This document shows, one piece after another, positions 8,193-16,103 of a stretch of 64,000 bases of DNA. Numbering within the stretch: position 1 is the stretch's first letter; each line of letters opens with the position of its first letter. Origin of the DNA: a bacterium HR40. Its GTDB lineage: Bacteria > Pseudomonadota > Alphaproteobacteria > Geminicoccales > Geminicoccaceae. The notes under the pieces are model-generated. The model did not search any database. It saw only the letters and a program-made list of their open reading frames with translations, and was not told the origin of the DNA. The DNA lies in contig BEIQ01000005.1 in the NCBI GenBank assembly GCA_002898275.1, forward strand, positions 124,001 through 188,000. The letters run 5' to 3'. Both the position numbers and the translations under genes were made by a program.

Positions 8193-10052
8193 TCAGAGTC
8201 GGAACCGGTCCTCGACATAGCGCACGAGCAGCGCCAGGCATTCCTCGGGCGACAGCTCATGGGTGGGAATCACCAGCTCCGGCTTCTCCGGCGGCTCGTA
8301 GGGGCTCGAAATGCCCGTGAATTCCGGGATCTCCCCGTTTCGCGCCTTGCGATAGAGACCCTTGGGATCGCGCCGTTCGCACACCTCGAGCGGGGCGTGG
8401 ATGTAGATCTCGTGGAAGGCCTCGCCGGCCGCCCGGCGGGCCCGCTCGCGGTCGGCGCGATAGGGCGAGATGAAGGCCGAGATCGCGAGGAAGCCGGCAT
8501 CGGCAAAGAGAGCCGCGACCTCGCCGACGCGACGGATGTTCTCGGCCCGGTCCTCGGGACCGAAACCGAGGTCGGCATTGAGTCCGCTGCGGATATTGTC
8601 GCCGTCGAGCACATAGACCTGGTAGCCGCGGGCGAAGAGTTCACGCTCGAGGGCGAGGGCTAGCGTCGACTTGCCAGCGCCCGAGAGACCGGTGAACCAC
8701 AGCACCCCACCGCGGTGACCGTTGCGCGCATGGCGGGCCTCCCGCGTCACCGCGTGACCGACGGCGTGGATGTTGGTGGCGCGCACGGTGACCAGCCGGC
8801 GCTGGTCGGGATAGCCGTCCATCGACACGATGCCGCCGGCGACCGGCCGGTAATCCTCGACCAGCACGAAGCGCCCGGTCGCCGGGTTGGTCTCGTGCGG
8901 GTCGACGGCGAGCAGGCGGCGAGTCCGCAAGATCACTTCACCCGCGCCGTTGCGCTCGATGCGATCGGCCGGCCGGCTCGACAGATCGCTCGTGTCGATC
9001 ACCCTCTCGATCGCCTCGACGGTCACCTGGGCTTCGGTGGTGGCGAGCTTGAGGGTGTAACTGCGCCCCACCTCGAGCGGCTTTTCGCCGAGCCAGAACA
9101 GCCGACCGCGGAACACCGTGGTCTCCATCGGCGGCTGCTCGAGGTGGCTGACGATCTCGCCCCGCTCGACGAAGATCGGCTCCGAAAGGGTGATGCCGAT
9201 CGACTGGCCAGCGACCGCCTCCTCCGGGCTCTCCGATACGTTCCACATCTCGATCGACTTCACCCGCACCGTCTTGTTGGACGGGGAGAAGAGGATCTCG
9301 TCGCCCACCCGCAGCCGGCCCGATTCGATCCGCCCGGCGACGATCCGCCGATGGTCGAACTTGTAGACATCCTGCACCGGCATCCGCAGGGGTCGATCCA
9401 CCGGTCGGGGGGCCGGCACGAAGCCATCGAGCACCTGGATGACGGACGGTCCCTGGTACCAGGACATGCGCCGGCTGTGGGCGAGGATATTGTCACCCTC
9501 GCGCGCCGAGATGGGCACGAAGGCCACCGGCTCGACCCCGAGACCCGCGAGATAGGCGCGCAGTTCCTCCGCCACTCGGCCGAAGCGGTCGGCCGAAAAC
9601 GCGACGAGGTCCATCTTGTTGACCAGCACCGCCACCTGGCGGATGCCGAGCAACGACAACAGATAACCATGCCGGCGCGACTGCTCCTGGACTCCCTCGA
9701 GGGCGTCGACGAGCAACAGGGCCGCCTCCGAGGCCGCGGCGCCGGTCACCATGTTCCGCAGGAACTCCTTGTGTCCCGGGGCATCGATGATGACATAGGG
9801 GCGCCGCGCCGTGCGGAAGCGGATCTGGGCCGTATCGATGGTGATGCCCTGATCGCGCTCGGCCTGGATGGCATCCATCACGAACGCCCACTCGAAGGGC
9901 ATGCCGCGCCGCTCCGCCATCGCCCGCAGCGCCTCGACCTTGCCCTCTGGCAGCGAACCGGTGTCGTGCAGCAGCCGCCCCACCAGGGTCGACTTGCCGT
10001 GATCGACATGGCCGACGATCACGATCTTGAGCGGACGGATCTCGGTGGTCAT
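8193..10052 (-). CDS. cysN/cysC: Sulfate adenylyltransferase large subunit fused to adenylylsulfate kinase (CysN-CysC)
   Basis: This is a bifunctional enzyme of about 619 residues. The N-terminal GTPase powers ATP sulfurylase (with CysD) to make APS, and the C-terminal kinase phosphorylates APS to PAPS. The G1 loop GHVDHGKST is at residues 14-22; G3 is DAPGHKEF and G4 NKMD. EF-Tu-like beta-barrels follow. The kinase P-loop GLSGAGKST is at about 455-463, followed by DGDNIR and the FISPYR segment. The G1 loop is EF-Tu-like rather than the common CysN GSVDDGKST, so this is a divergent NodQ-like subfamily. A GTG at 10073 overlaps the cysD stop and is an alternative start adding seven residues; the ATG at 10052 gives the usual N-terminus. 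Confidence 0.92.
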   Translation of the reverse strand: MTTEIRPLKIVIVGHVDHGKSTLVGRLLHDTGSLPEGKVEALRAMAERRGMPFEWAFVMDAIQAERDQGITIDTAQIRFRTARRPYVIIDAPGHKEFLRNMVTGAAASEAALLLVDALEGVQEQSRRHGYLLSLLGIRQVAVLVNKMDLVAFSADRFGRVAEELRAYLAGLGVEPVAFVPISAREGDNILAHSRRMSWYQGPSVIQVLDGFVPAPRPVDRPLRMPVQDVYKFDHRRIVAGRIESGRLRVGDEILFSPSNKTVRVKSIEMWNVSESPEEAVAGQSIGITLSEPIFVERGEIVSHLEQPPMETTVFRGRLFWLGEKPLEVGRSYTLKLATTEAQVTVEAIERVIDTSDLSSRPADRIERNGAGEVILRTRRLLAVDPHETNPATGRFVLVEDYRPVAGGIVSMDGYPDQRRLVTVRATNIHAVGHAVTREARHARNGHRGGVLWFTGLSGAGKSTLALALERELFARGYQVYVLDGDNIRSGLNADLGFGPEDRAENIRRVGEVAALFADAGFLAISAFISPYRADRERARRAAGEAFHEIYIHAPLEVCERRDPKGLYRKARNGEIPEFTGISSPYEPPEKPELVIPTHELSPEECLALLVRYVEDRFRL

Positions 10053-10069
10053 CCGGTGATGGTCCCCGT

Positions 10070-10864
10070 TCACATGTAACCGGCAGCGCGCAGGCGCTCG
10101 AAACTGTCTTCGGCCTCGTGGTCCATCGCGCGGCCGGCACGCTCGGGAATGCGAGTCGCCTCGAGCTCGGCGATGATCTCGTCGAGGGTGCTGGCCGTGC
10201 TCGGCACCGGGAAGGTGATATCCATATCGCCGAGTGAACGATAACGCTTACCGTCTTTGGAAAAATACAGATCTATGACAGGAATTCCTTCTCTCTTCGT
10301 ATAACGCCAAATGTCGACCTCGGTCCAGTGCAGGATCGGATGGACCCGAACATGGGTACCGGGCGGGAAATCCGTCATGTACTGATTCCAGAACTCAGGA
10401 GGCTGATCTTTCATGTTCCAGGAATTGTCCTCGCCGCGGGGGCTGAAGTAGCGTTCCTTGGCGCGGAGTGCCTCTTCGTCGCGCCGGATGCCAGCGATCA
10501 GACCCCGAAAGCCATACTTGCGGATCGCGTTCTGCAGCCCGAGAGTCTTGCGGGCGGCGGCACGCGCCGCCGGTGGCAGGGTGGGGTCGACCTCCTCGAT
10601 CGGTGGGCATTCCTCGCGGATGAATCGCAGCCCCCACTCCTTCGCGTAACGGTCGCGGAAGGCGTACATTTCGGGGAACTTGCGCCCGGTGTCGACGTGG
10701 ATCACCGGAAACGGCACATGGCCGAAGAAGGCCTTGCGGGCGAGCCACAGGACGACGTTGCTGTCCTTGCCGAGCGACCACAGGATGGCGAGCCGGTCGA
10801 GCTTGGCGAAGGCCTCGCGCAGCACGTAGATGCTCTCGGCCTCGAGCTCGTCGAGATGATTCAT
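10070..10864 (-). CDS. cysD: Sulfate adenylyltransferase small subunit CysD
   Basis: This is a 264-residue PP-loop ATP sulfurylase subunit that adenylates sulfate using ATP, driven by the CysN GTPase. The PP-loop [10 protein letters not shown] lies near residue 30, with the family motifs [31 protein letters not shown] and the C-terminal DMDITFPV. The length is somewhat below the E. coli protein (302). AAGAGGT precedes the ATG. Its TGA overlaps a possible GTG of cysN. It is first in a cysD-cysNC operon with no reductase gene in the window, so PAPS could feed either assimilation or sulfation. A terminator and a Cys-containing short ORF sit just upstream and suggest regulation by attenuation. 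Confidence 0.94.
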   Translation of the reverse strand: MNHLDELEAESIYVLREAFAKLDRLAILWSLGKDSNVVLWLARKAFFGHVPFPVIHVDTGRKFPEMYAFRDRYAKEWGLRFIREECPPIEEVDPTLPPAARAAARKTLGLQNAIRKYGFRGLIAGIRRDEEALRAKERYFSPRGEDNSWNMKDQPPEFWNQYMTDFPPGTHVRVHPILHWTEVDIWRYTKREGIPVIDLYFSKDGKRYRSLGDMDITFPVPSTASTLDEIIAELEATRIPERAGRAMDHEAEDSFERLRAAGYM

Positions 10865-10909
10865 CGCGGGGACCTCTTGCGGAAGACCGTGCAGGCTGGA
10901 GCAGGAGCG

Positions 10910-10934
10910 AAAAAACACGGGCCCAAGGCCCGTG
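10910..10934 (-). terminator. Rho-independent terminator in the cysD leader
   Basis: Read on the minus strand, CACGGGCC and GGCCCGTG form a perfect 8-bp stem with a 3-nt loop, followed by six T residues. Only 45 bp separate the T-tract from the cysD ATG. That is hardly room for a full promoter plus Shine-Dalgarno sequence, so transcription of cysD probably has to read through this hairpin. Confidence 0.85.
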
Positions 10935-10944
10935 CCTTGCCGAT

Positions 10945-11127
10945 CTAACGCAGCGGCAGGCGGGTTTCGACCTCCTTGTGCGGTGCACCATGGTCGCAGC
11001 CGCCTGGCGTGCACCATTGCCACACCGGGGGACGCGTACGGCCGCCTCGGGACCCTCTCGCGCCTTCCAGCTCGGCCCGGGACGGACGCCATCCCGCCCA
11101 GCCCTGCCGCGGCTGGTCGCCGGGCAT
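10945..11127 (-). CDS. Short ORF upstream of cysD, possible Cys-containing leader peptide
   Basis: This 60-codon ORF begins 22 bp after the methyltransferase stop behind a good Shine-Dalgarno (AAGGACGGGAG) and ends with TAG eleven bases before the terminator stem. Its last 26 residues can also start at a GTG (11025). They contain two cysteines (WCTPGGCDHG) and end in KEVETRLPLR. The TGC codons lie at 11011-11013 and 10996-10998. A translated Cys-containing ORF just ahead of an intrinsic terminator and the sulfate-activation genes fits a leader peptide. It could equally be a small protein or a spurious ORF; there is no family assignment. Confidence 0.35.
   Translation of the reverse strand: MPGDQPRQGWAGWRPSRAELEGARGSRGGRTRPPVWQWCTPGGCDHGAPHKEVETRLPLR
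10983..11017. repeat. Pair of 9-bp direct repeats in the cysD leader
   Basis: GTGCACCAT occurs at 10983-10991 and again at 11009-11017, 26 bp apart. The first copy is part of the palindrome GGTGCACC. They lie within the short ORF and could bind a regulator, but no known binding motif is recognised. Confidence 0.4.
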
Positions 11128-11149
11128 GCCGACTCCCGTCCTTTCCGGT

Positions 11150-11974
11150 TCACGCCGCCGCTCCCGGCAGCCAGGCGAGATCGCGATGGCCCACCGTGAG
11201 ATGGGAGCGACCCGCTCGCAGATGGGTCAATCGGCGGTGTCGCCAGCCGGTGATCGCCTCGGCCTCTTGCGGCGCCATGCTGGCCGCCGCCTCCGCCCAG
11301 AGATCGAAGAGGATTTCCTGGATGGCCCGATCCCGCGGCCCGAGCCGCCAGTCGCTCGAAGCTGTCACCATCCGCCCCGCGAGGGGGGCGAGCAGCTCGG
11401 CGAGGGTGGTGACCGCTTCGGGTCCGACCGCCGGACCGAAGCCCTTGTCGCGGCGCTGGTGGGCGCAGAGCAGGGCGACCAGCCGTCGATCGAAGGGATC
11501 GGGAGGGAAAAAGTGAATGCGGCCGTCGAAGGTGAGCCGGGTCCACAGCAGCGCCCGGCTGGCGGCGAGGATGGCGACGAGCTCGGCGAGCCAGGACCGC
11601 GAGACGAGGTCGAGCAGCGCCGAAGCCGAGACGAGATCGACGGGGCGGTGGAGCAGGCGCGAGAGCGTGTCGGTGCGGGCGAGATCGTCGCCCTTCCAGC
11701 GCACCCGCACACCCGCCGGCAGGCTTTCGGCGCAACGCCTGCGGCCTTCCGCGACGAGGGCGGGATCGCATTCGACGGCCAACCATTCCTGCGGCTTTGG
11801 CAGCAGCGGCGCGAGCAGACGGATGGCGGCTCCGCTGCCGGCACCGAGATCGAGGGCGCGAAGAGGCCGGCGATCGGCGAGAGCGGCGCGGATCGCGAAA
11901 AGCGGCGCGGTTGCCGTGGCTCGGTGGTCGTAGGCCTCGCGCAGGGCGAGCCAGGAGGCGGAAAAGCGGCTCAC
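11150..11974 (-). CDS. Class I SAM-dependent methyltransferase
   Basis: This is a 274-residue soluble protein with a Rossmann-type methyltransferase core: motif I LDLGAGSGAA near residue 40, the acidic motif II VECDP, and motif III KGDDLA. The C-terminal part is not diagnostic, and the acceptor is unknown. The GTG start overlaps the stop of the upstream glycosyltransferase as GTGA. The pair is therefore an operon, and the enzyme may modify a glycan or glycosylated lipid made by its partner. This substrate link is inferred from context only. Confidence 0.8.
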   Translation of the reverse strand: MSRFSASWLALREAYDHRATATAPLFAIRAALADRRPLRALDLGAGSGAAIRLLAPLLPKPQEWLAVECDPALVAEGRRRCAESLPAGVRVRWKGDDLARTDTLSRLLHRPVDLVSASALLDLVSRSWLAELVAILAASRALLWTRLTFDGRIHFFPPDPFDRRLVALLCAHQRRDKGFGPAVGPEAVTTLAELLAPLAGRMVTASSDWRLGPRDRAIQEILFDLWAEAAASMAPQEAEAITGWRHRRLTHLRAGRSHLTVGHRDLAWLPGAAA

Positions 11975-13026
11975 GCTCTGGCGGCGAGCGTGAGCAGGCG
12001 GCGGACGGTGTGCGCCGTCTCCTGCCAACCGGCCAATCGTTGGCGCGCCGCCAAGGCTCCGGCCCGCAGCCGCGCCTGCAGGGCCGGATCGCGGAGCAGG
12101 CGCGCGATCGCCGCCGCGAGCGCCCCGGGATGGCCAGGCTCGACCAAAATCCCCGCCGTCTCGGGCACCACTTCCGGCACGGCTCCCGCCCGCACCGCCA
12201 CGATCGGCAGGCCGCGCGCCAAGGCCTCGGCGAGGGCCATGCCATAGCCCTCGAAGCGCGAGGCGGAGACGAAGAGATCGGCACGGGCGTAGCAGGCCTC
12301 GAGCGCCTCTCCCATCTGCTCGCCGAGCAGGCGCACGCGGTCTCCCAGGCCGAAGCTGGCGATCGCCTCGACCACCGTCCGAGTGGTGGCGGGATCGACG
12401 GTGGTGGAACCGACGATGTCGAGCCGGAAGGGACGGTCGGCAAGCTGCGCGAGCGCCCGGACGAGCCCGAGATGGTCCTTGCGCGGGACGAGTGCGCCGA
12501 CCGAGAGCAGTTGCGGCGGGTTCCACTGCGAGCCGTGGGCGGGGGCGGCGGGATCCGTACCCGGCGGGGCGACGGCCAGCCGCGCGAAGGGCACGCGGAA
12601 TTCGCGGATCAAAAGGTCGCGGGTGGTGGAGGAGGTCACGATCACCTGGCGCGCACAGGCCAGCGCGGTGCGCTCGGCGGCGAACAGCGAGCGCGCGATC
12701 TCGGGTGGCAGGCCAGGCTCGAGGCTGATGGGATGGTGATGGAGGACGACCAGGCGGAGTCGGTCGCGGTAGCGGGCGGCGAGTTCCGGCAGCGCCCCGA
12801 GGACGAGGCCGTCGACCACCACCGGGGCGCCCGCTGGCAGCTCGGCGAAGACCCGTTCTGCCGCCCTCGCGTCCTCCGGCCGCGGAAAGGGAAAGCGGTC
12901 GGAAAGCCAGACGAGCCGCACCGGCAATCCGCCTGCGCCGAGCTCGCGCACGAGGCGCAGGCTGTAGAGGGTGCCGCCGGAACGCCGCTCCGGCGGTCCG
13001 GGCAGCACGAACGGGATCTCCTCCAT
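11971..13026 (-). CDS. Glycosyltransferase family 4 protein
   Basis: This is a 351-residue GT-B enzyme. The N-terminal half has a Gly-rich segment (RRSGGTLYS) and an HHHPISLE motif. The C-terminal half holds the nucleotide-sugar site with LLSVGALVPRKDH and the EX7E signature (SRFEGYGMALAEALARG). The ATG at 13026 is preceded by GGAGAG and starts the conserved fold; the longer open frame upstream is an Arg-rich run-in. It is coupled to the methyltransferase downstream. The sugar donor and acceptor cannot be told. It is divergent from the unusual gene block at 13.2 kb. Confidence 0.87.
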   Translation of the reverse strand: MEEIPFVLPGPPERRSGGTLYSLRLVRELGAGGLPVRLVWLSDRFPFPRPEDARAAERVFAELPAGAPVVVDGLVLGALPELAARYRDRLRLVVLHHHPISLEPGLPPEIARSLFAAERTALACARQVIVTSSTTRDLLIREFRVPFARLAVAPPGTDPAAPAHGSQWNPPQLLSVGALVPRKDHLGLVRALAQLADRPFRLDIVGSTTVDPATTRTVVEAIASFGLGDRVRLLGEQMGEALEACYARADLFVSASRFEGYGMALAEALARGLPIVAVRAGAVPEVVPETAGILVEPGHPGALAAAIARLLRDPALQARLRAGALAARQRLAGWQETAHTVRRLLTLAARA

Positions 13027-13240
13027 GGGCTCTCCATCGCCGCCCCGATGAGCATGCGTTCTCCCCCGCCCTCGGGCAAGTCGCGAGCCTCCGATCGGCC
13101 GTTCTCCCGGCTTTTCCCTCCAAACGGGTGACACCGAGCCAGCGACCCTGCTCCAGCCTCTCCGCCTGGGTGACATGCGCTCGCACCCGCCCTGAGGCAG
13201 ACTGCCCTTCATGCCGCGATCGCGCATCGGAGGACGACCC

Positions 13241-14074
13241 ATGGAGGAGCGATTCGCCGAGACAGCGAGGGGATCGTCTCAGGGGTTGGACATGGCGGCC
13301 GGGGAGGGCGAGAGCCCGGCCGGGCCAGGACGCGAACCCTTCTCCGAGGCAGAGGCCGAGGAATTCGCCCGGCTGTTCAGGAAATGGCGTCGGGGCCTCG
13401 CGTCTCTCGCCCCCTTGCTGCAGCGCATCGCCCCGCTCGCGGCGCGCGCGGTGCTCGGCGCGCCCGCGACCGCCAGCGGCGCAATGGCGGGACTTCTCGG
13501 CGAGGAGGAATCCTTCGCCGCCGAGCTCGAGGAGGAAGGAGGCGGCGGGTTCGAATCCGGGGAGGAAGAGGGGATGCTGGCCGAGGACAGCGGGGAGACG
13601 GGAAAAGACGCTGGACCGCTCTATGGCTCGGTGGGTGACGCTGCGGTCCTCGCCGAATGGCTGGCGGCTGCCGCTGCCCTGGCCGAGAGCGAGGAAGAGG
13701 CAGCCGGGCTCATCGGTGGCGTCACCATCCACATCCTCGGTCCCGGACCGGTCGAGATCCGCCGCATGACGCCGCTTCTCGTGGAACGTGCCGTGCGGCT
13801 CGCCCGGGTGTTGCGCCGTTCACCTCGCACCCGGCCGCTTTTGCCCGTGGTCGGCGACATCGTCGGTACGACTGCCAAGACCCTCGCCCGCGCTGCCGCT
13901 CGGGGCCAGCGCCCGGGTCCGCGCGCGGCGCTGCGCACCATGGCCCGACAGACCGCGCGCACCCTCGCCGACCCGAGCCGGATCGCGCGGGCCCTCGCTC
14001 GCAACCGTGTGCTCGGCCGACGCATGTTCCGGGGCAGCCCGATGCGCCGGCGGATCCTCGCTGCCGAGCGCTGA
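13241..14074 (+). CDS. Hypothetical protein, acidic N-terminus and Arg-rich C-terminus (paralogue 1)
   Basis: This is a 277-residue protein of unknown function. Residues 1-125 are strongly acidic (runs of Glu and Asp with Gly), with a hydrophobic stretch near residue 60 ([18 protein letters not shown]). The remainder is Ala-rich and very basic. A short beta-like segment ([16 protein letters not shown]) precedes the C-terminal module [14 protein letters not shown]...AARGQRPGP...[12 protein letters not shown]. The same module recurs in the next gene, so the two are tandem paralogues. The ATG at 13241 is chosen because GGAGG lies seven bases before it; a second ATG at 13211 lacks a site. There is no signal peptide. 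It is first of a co-directional block ending at a LuxR-type regulator. Confidence 0.75.
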
Positions 14075-14104
14075 ATCACCCCCCTGCCGCCAAGGAGAGG
14101 CAGC

Positions 14105-14740
14105 ATGTACGAAGTCGAGATGGAAGACGAGATGTTCGATCTCGAGGACCCGCTCCTAGAGGGCGATCCCTTCCTGGGCGGTGTGCTCGGAGCCTTGAGC
14201 GGACTTCTGGGCGAGGAGGAACTGTTGGGCGAGGACGAACTCGGCGAAGGCGAAGCCTATGCCGACGGGCTCGGTGAGGCCGAGGCCGAGGTCTTGATGG
14301 AGCTGCTCGTCGATCAGATCGCCGAGAGCGAGAGCGAGGAAGAGGCCGACCAGTTCCTCCCCATCTTCGCGGCCCTCGCGCCGCTCGCGGTCAAGGCCGC
14401 AGGTGCCCTCGCCCCGGTGGCGGCACGGGTGGCCAAGCGGGTGGTGCCCCAGCTCGCCCGCGGTGTCGTCTCGATGGGCCGCCGGATGATGCGTTCCCCG
14501 GCCGGTCGGCAGGCGGTGCGGGCCCTGCCGACGATCGCCAAGGGGGCGGCCCGCGATGTGCTGAAGACCGCGGCACGCGGTCAGCCGGTCGGACCGGCCC
14601 TCGTCGGCCGTGCCCTCGCCCGGCAGACCGCCCGGGTGTTGCGCGATCCCGGACGGCGTCGCCTCTGCCTGCGCCGCTCCCGGCGGATCGTGCAGGCGGT
14701 CAAACCGCGGGTGGCGCGCGCCCTCGCATCCACCGTCTAA
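14105..14740 (+). CDS. Hypothetical protein, acidic N-terminus and Arg-rich C-terminus (paralogue 2)
   Basis: This is a 211-residue protein of unknown function. It starts MYEVEMEDEMFDLED and stays acidic for about 80 residues, then turns into a hydrophobic and basic amphipathic region (FAALAPLAVKAAGALAPVAA) and an Arg-rich tail. The C-terminal segment AARGQPVGPALVGRALARQT with ARVLRDP matches the module of the preceding gene ([20 protein letters not shown]). The sharp split of charge, near-absence of Cys and helix-forming composition suggest a self-associating or membrane- or nucleic-acid-binding protein, but that is inference. A clear Shine-Dalgarno (AAGGAGAGG) precedes the ATG. The gap to the previous gene is 30 bp. 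Confidence 0.75.
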   Translation: MYEVEMEDEMFDLEDPLLEGDPFLGGVLGALSGLLGEEELLGEDELGEGEAYADGLGEAEAEVLMELLVDQIAESESEEEADQFLPIFAALAPLAVKAAGALAPVAARVAKRVVPQLARGVVSMGRRMMRSPAGRQAVRALPTIAKGAARDVLKTAARGQPVGPALVGRALARQTARVLRDPGRRRLCLRRSRRIVQAVKPRVARALASTV

Positions 14741-14764
14741 CGCGGAGGCGGGGAGGCACGGGCG

Positions 14765-16099
14765 GTGTCCGGACCCGGGTCGATGCTCCTCGGGAAGGGC
14801 CAGGGGGTGCGGCTGCGCTTCGCCAGGCCGCCTTCCCCGGCCATCCCCGAGCTCGCCCACTGGCTGGACAGCCAGGCGGTGAACGCGGCGCGGGCCGCCG
14901 TCATGATCCGCCCTTTCAGCCGGGACGAATTCGGCACCGATGCCGCCTCCCCCAGCCCCGCCCATCTCGCCGCCGTCAACCGGACGATCGCCAAGCTGCG
15001 CCATCTGCTCGTGGGTGCCGCCCGCACCCAGGCGAAGGCCGGTGGCGCTGCCCTCGCTGCGCCGAGCCGCGACACCCTGGACGACGCCAGTCGGGCGAAG
15101 GAGGCGGAGACCCTGGCGGTCGCTGCGATCGAGAAGGTCTGGCAATTCTACCGCGACATCTTCGAGCAGCGCACCACGCGCTTCGCCGCCCGGCTGCTCG
15201 CTTGCGACCGCATCGCCCTCGACTGCTACCAATACGTCTACGGCGGGCTCGGGCGGGCGCGCTCGATCCCCTCTCCGGCACCCTTTTCCTACATGGAATC
15301 CGGCAGCGGACCCGCCACCTTCCGCCGGGCCGTCCCGCTGTCCCGGCTCGGCCGGCTGCCCAACCCCTTTCCCTTGGTCAAGCTCCCCTATCACCGGCTG
15401 GTGGCACCCTGGACGCTCGGTGCCGTGCCGCACGAGGTCGGCCACAATCTGCAGGCGGATCTCGGTCTGTGGCAGACCATCCCGCGTCGTTTCGCCGAGG
15501 TGCTGGCGCGCGACGGCGTTCCCTCGCCGGTGGTGCGGATCTGGATCCGCTGGCACAAGGAGATTTTCGCCGATCTCATCGGCGTGCTCCTGATCGGGCC
15601 TGCTTTCGTCCATTCGCTGATGGACGTGGTGGGGAGATCGCCGGAAGCGGTGACCGCCTTCTCACCGGCGGCGGTGCACCCGACTCCCTTCCTGCGCACC
15701 CTGCTCGATCTCGAGTTGCTCGCGCGCATGGAGTTCGCACCGGAGGCTGCGGCCCTGCGGCAGGCCTGGCTCGCCCTCCATCCGCCGGCACGCGCCCGTG
15801 CCCGCATGCCGGCGGCGTTGCTTCACAGCTTCGAGCGGGCGTCCCGGCGAGTGGTGGAGATCGTCGCCTTCACCCCCTATCCCGAACTCGGCGACCGCGC
15901 CCTCGCCGAGGTGGTGAGCTTCCGCCGCCAGGACCTCGCGGTGGCCGGGGAAGCGGCGGAGCGACTGGCGCGCGGCGAGGATCCGGGGATCGTTCCCGAA
16001 CGTTTCCTCATCGTCGCCGCCCGCCTCGCCCTGCGGCGCCGGCACGCGCCACCCGGCCGCATCGCCCAGCATTTCTTCGACGCGCTCGGCAGGAGATGA
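14765..16099 (+). CDS. HEXXH zinc metallopeptidase-like protein, unknown family
   Basis: This is a 444-residue protein without a signal peptide. It has HEVGH at residues 223-227 and, 39 residues later, WHKEIFAD with Glu266 and Asp270. HEXXH plus a downstream E-x3-D in a helix is the gluzincin pattern (compare NExxSD of thermolysin), so zinc binding by His223, His227 and Glu266 with Glu224 as catalytic base is likely. The N-terminal 200 residues are helical and of unknown fold. GTG is the start, with GGGGAGG eight bases upstream. It is third in the block and only 24 bp after paralogue 2, whose charge-split proteins could be its substrates (speculative). Confidence 0.75.
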   Translation: MSGPGSMLLGKGQGVRLRFARPPSPAIPELAHWLDSQAVNAARAAVMIRPFSRDEFGTDAASPSPAHLAAVNRTIAKLRHLLVGAARTQAKAGGAALAAPSRDTLDDASRAKEAETLAVAAIEKVWQFYRDIFEQRTTRFAARLLACDRIALDCYQYVYGGLGRARSIPSPAPFSYMESGSGPATFRRAVPLSRLGRLPNPFPLVKLPYHRLVAPWTLGAVPHEVGHNLQADLGLWQTIPRRFAEVLARDGVPSPVVRIWIRWHKEIFADLIGVLLIGPAFVHSLMDVVGRSPEAVTAFSPAAVHPTPFLRTLLDLELLARMEFAPEAAALRQAWLALHPPARARARMPAALLHSFERASRRVVEIVAFTPYPELGDRALAEVVSFRRQDLAVAGEAAERLARGEDPGIVPERFLIVAARLALRRRHAPPGRIAQHFFDALGRR

Positions 16100-16103
16100 C
16101 GTC

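Noticed and set aside
10395-12443. A 682-codon minus-strand frame through the cysD leader with several Cys and Arg residues
   Set aside because: It runs through cysD, the terminator and the methyltransferase in the wrong frame. It is not a leader peptide, because it does not stop before the terminator.
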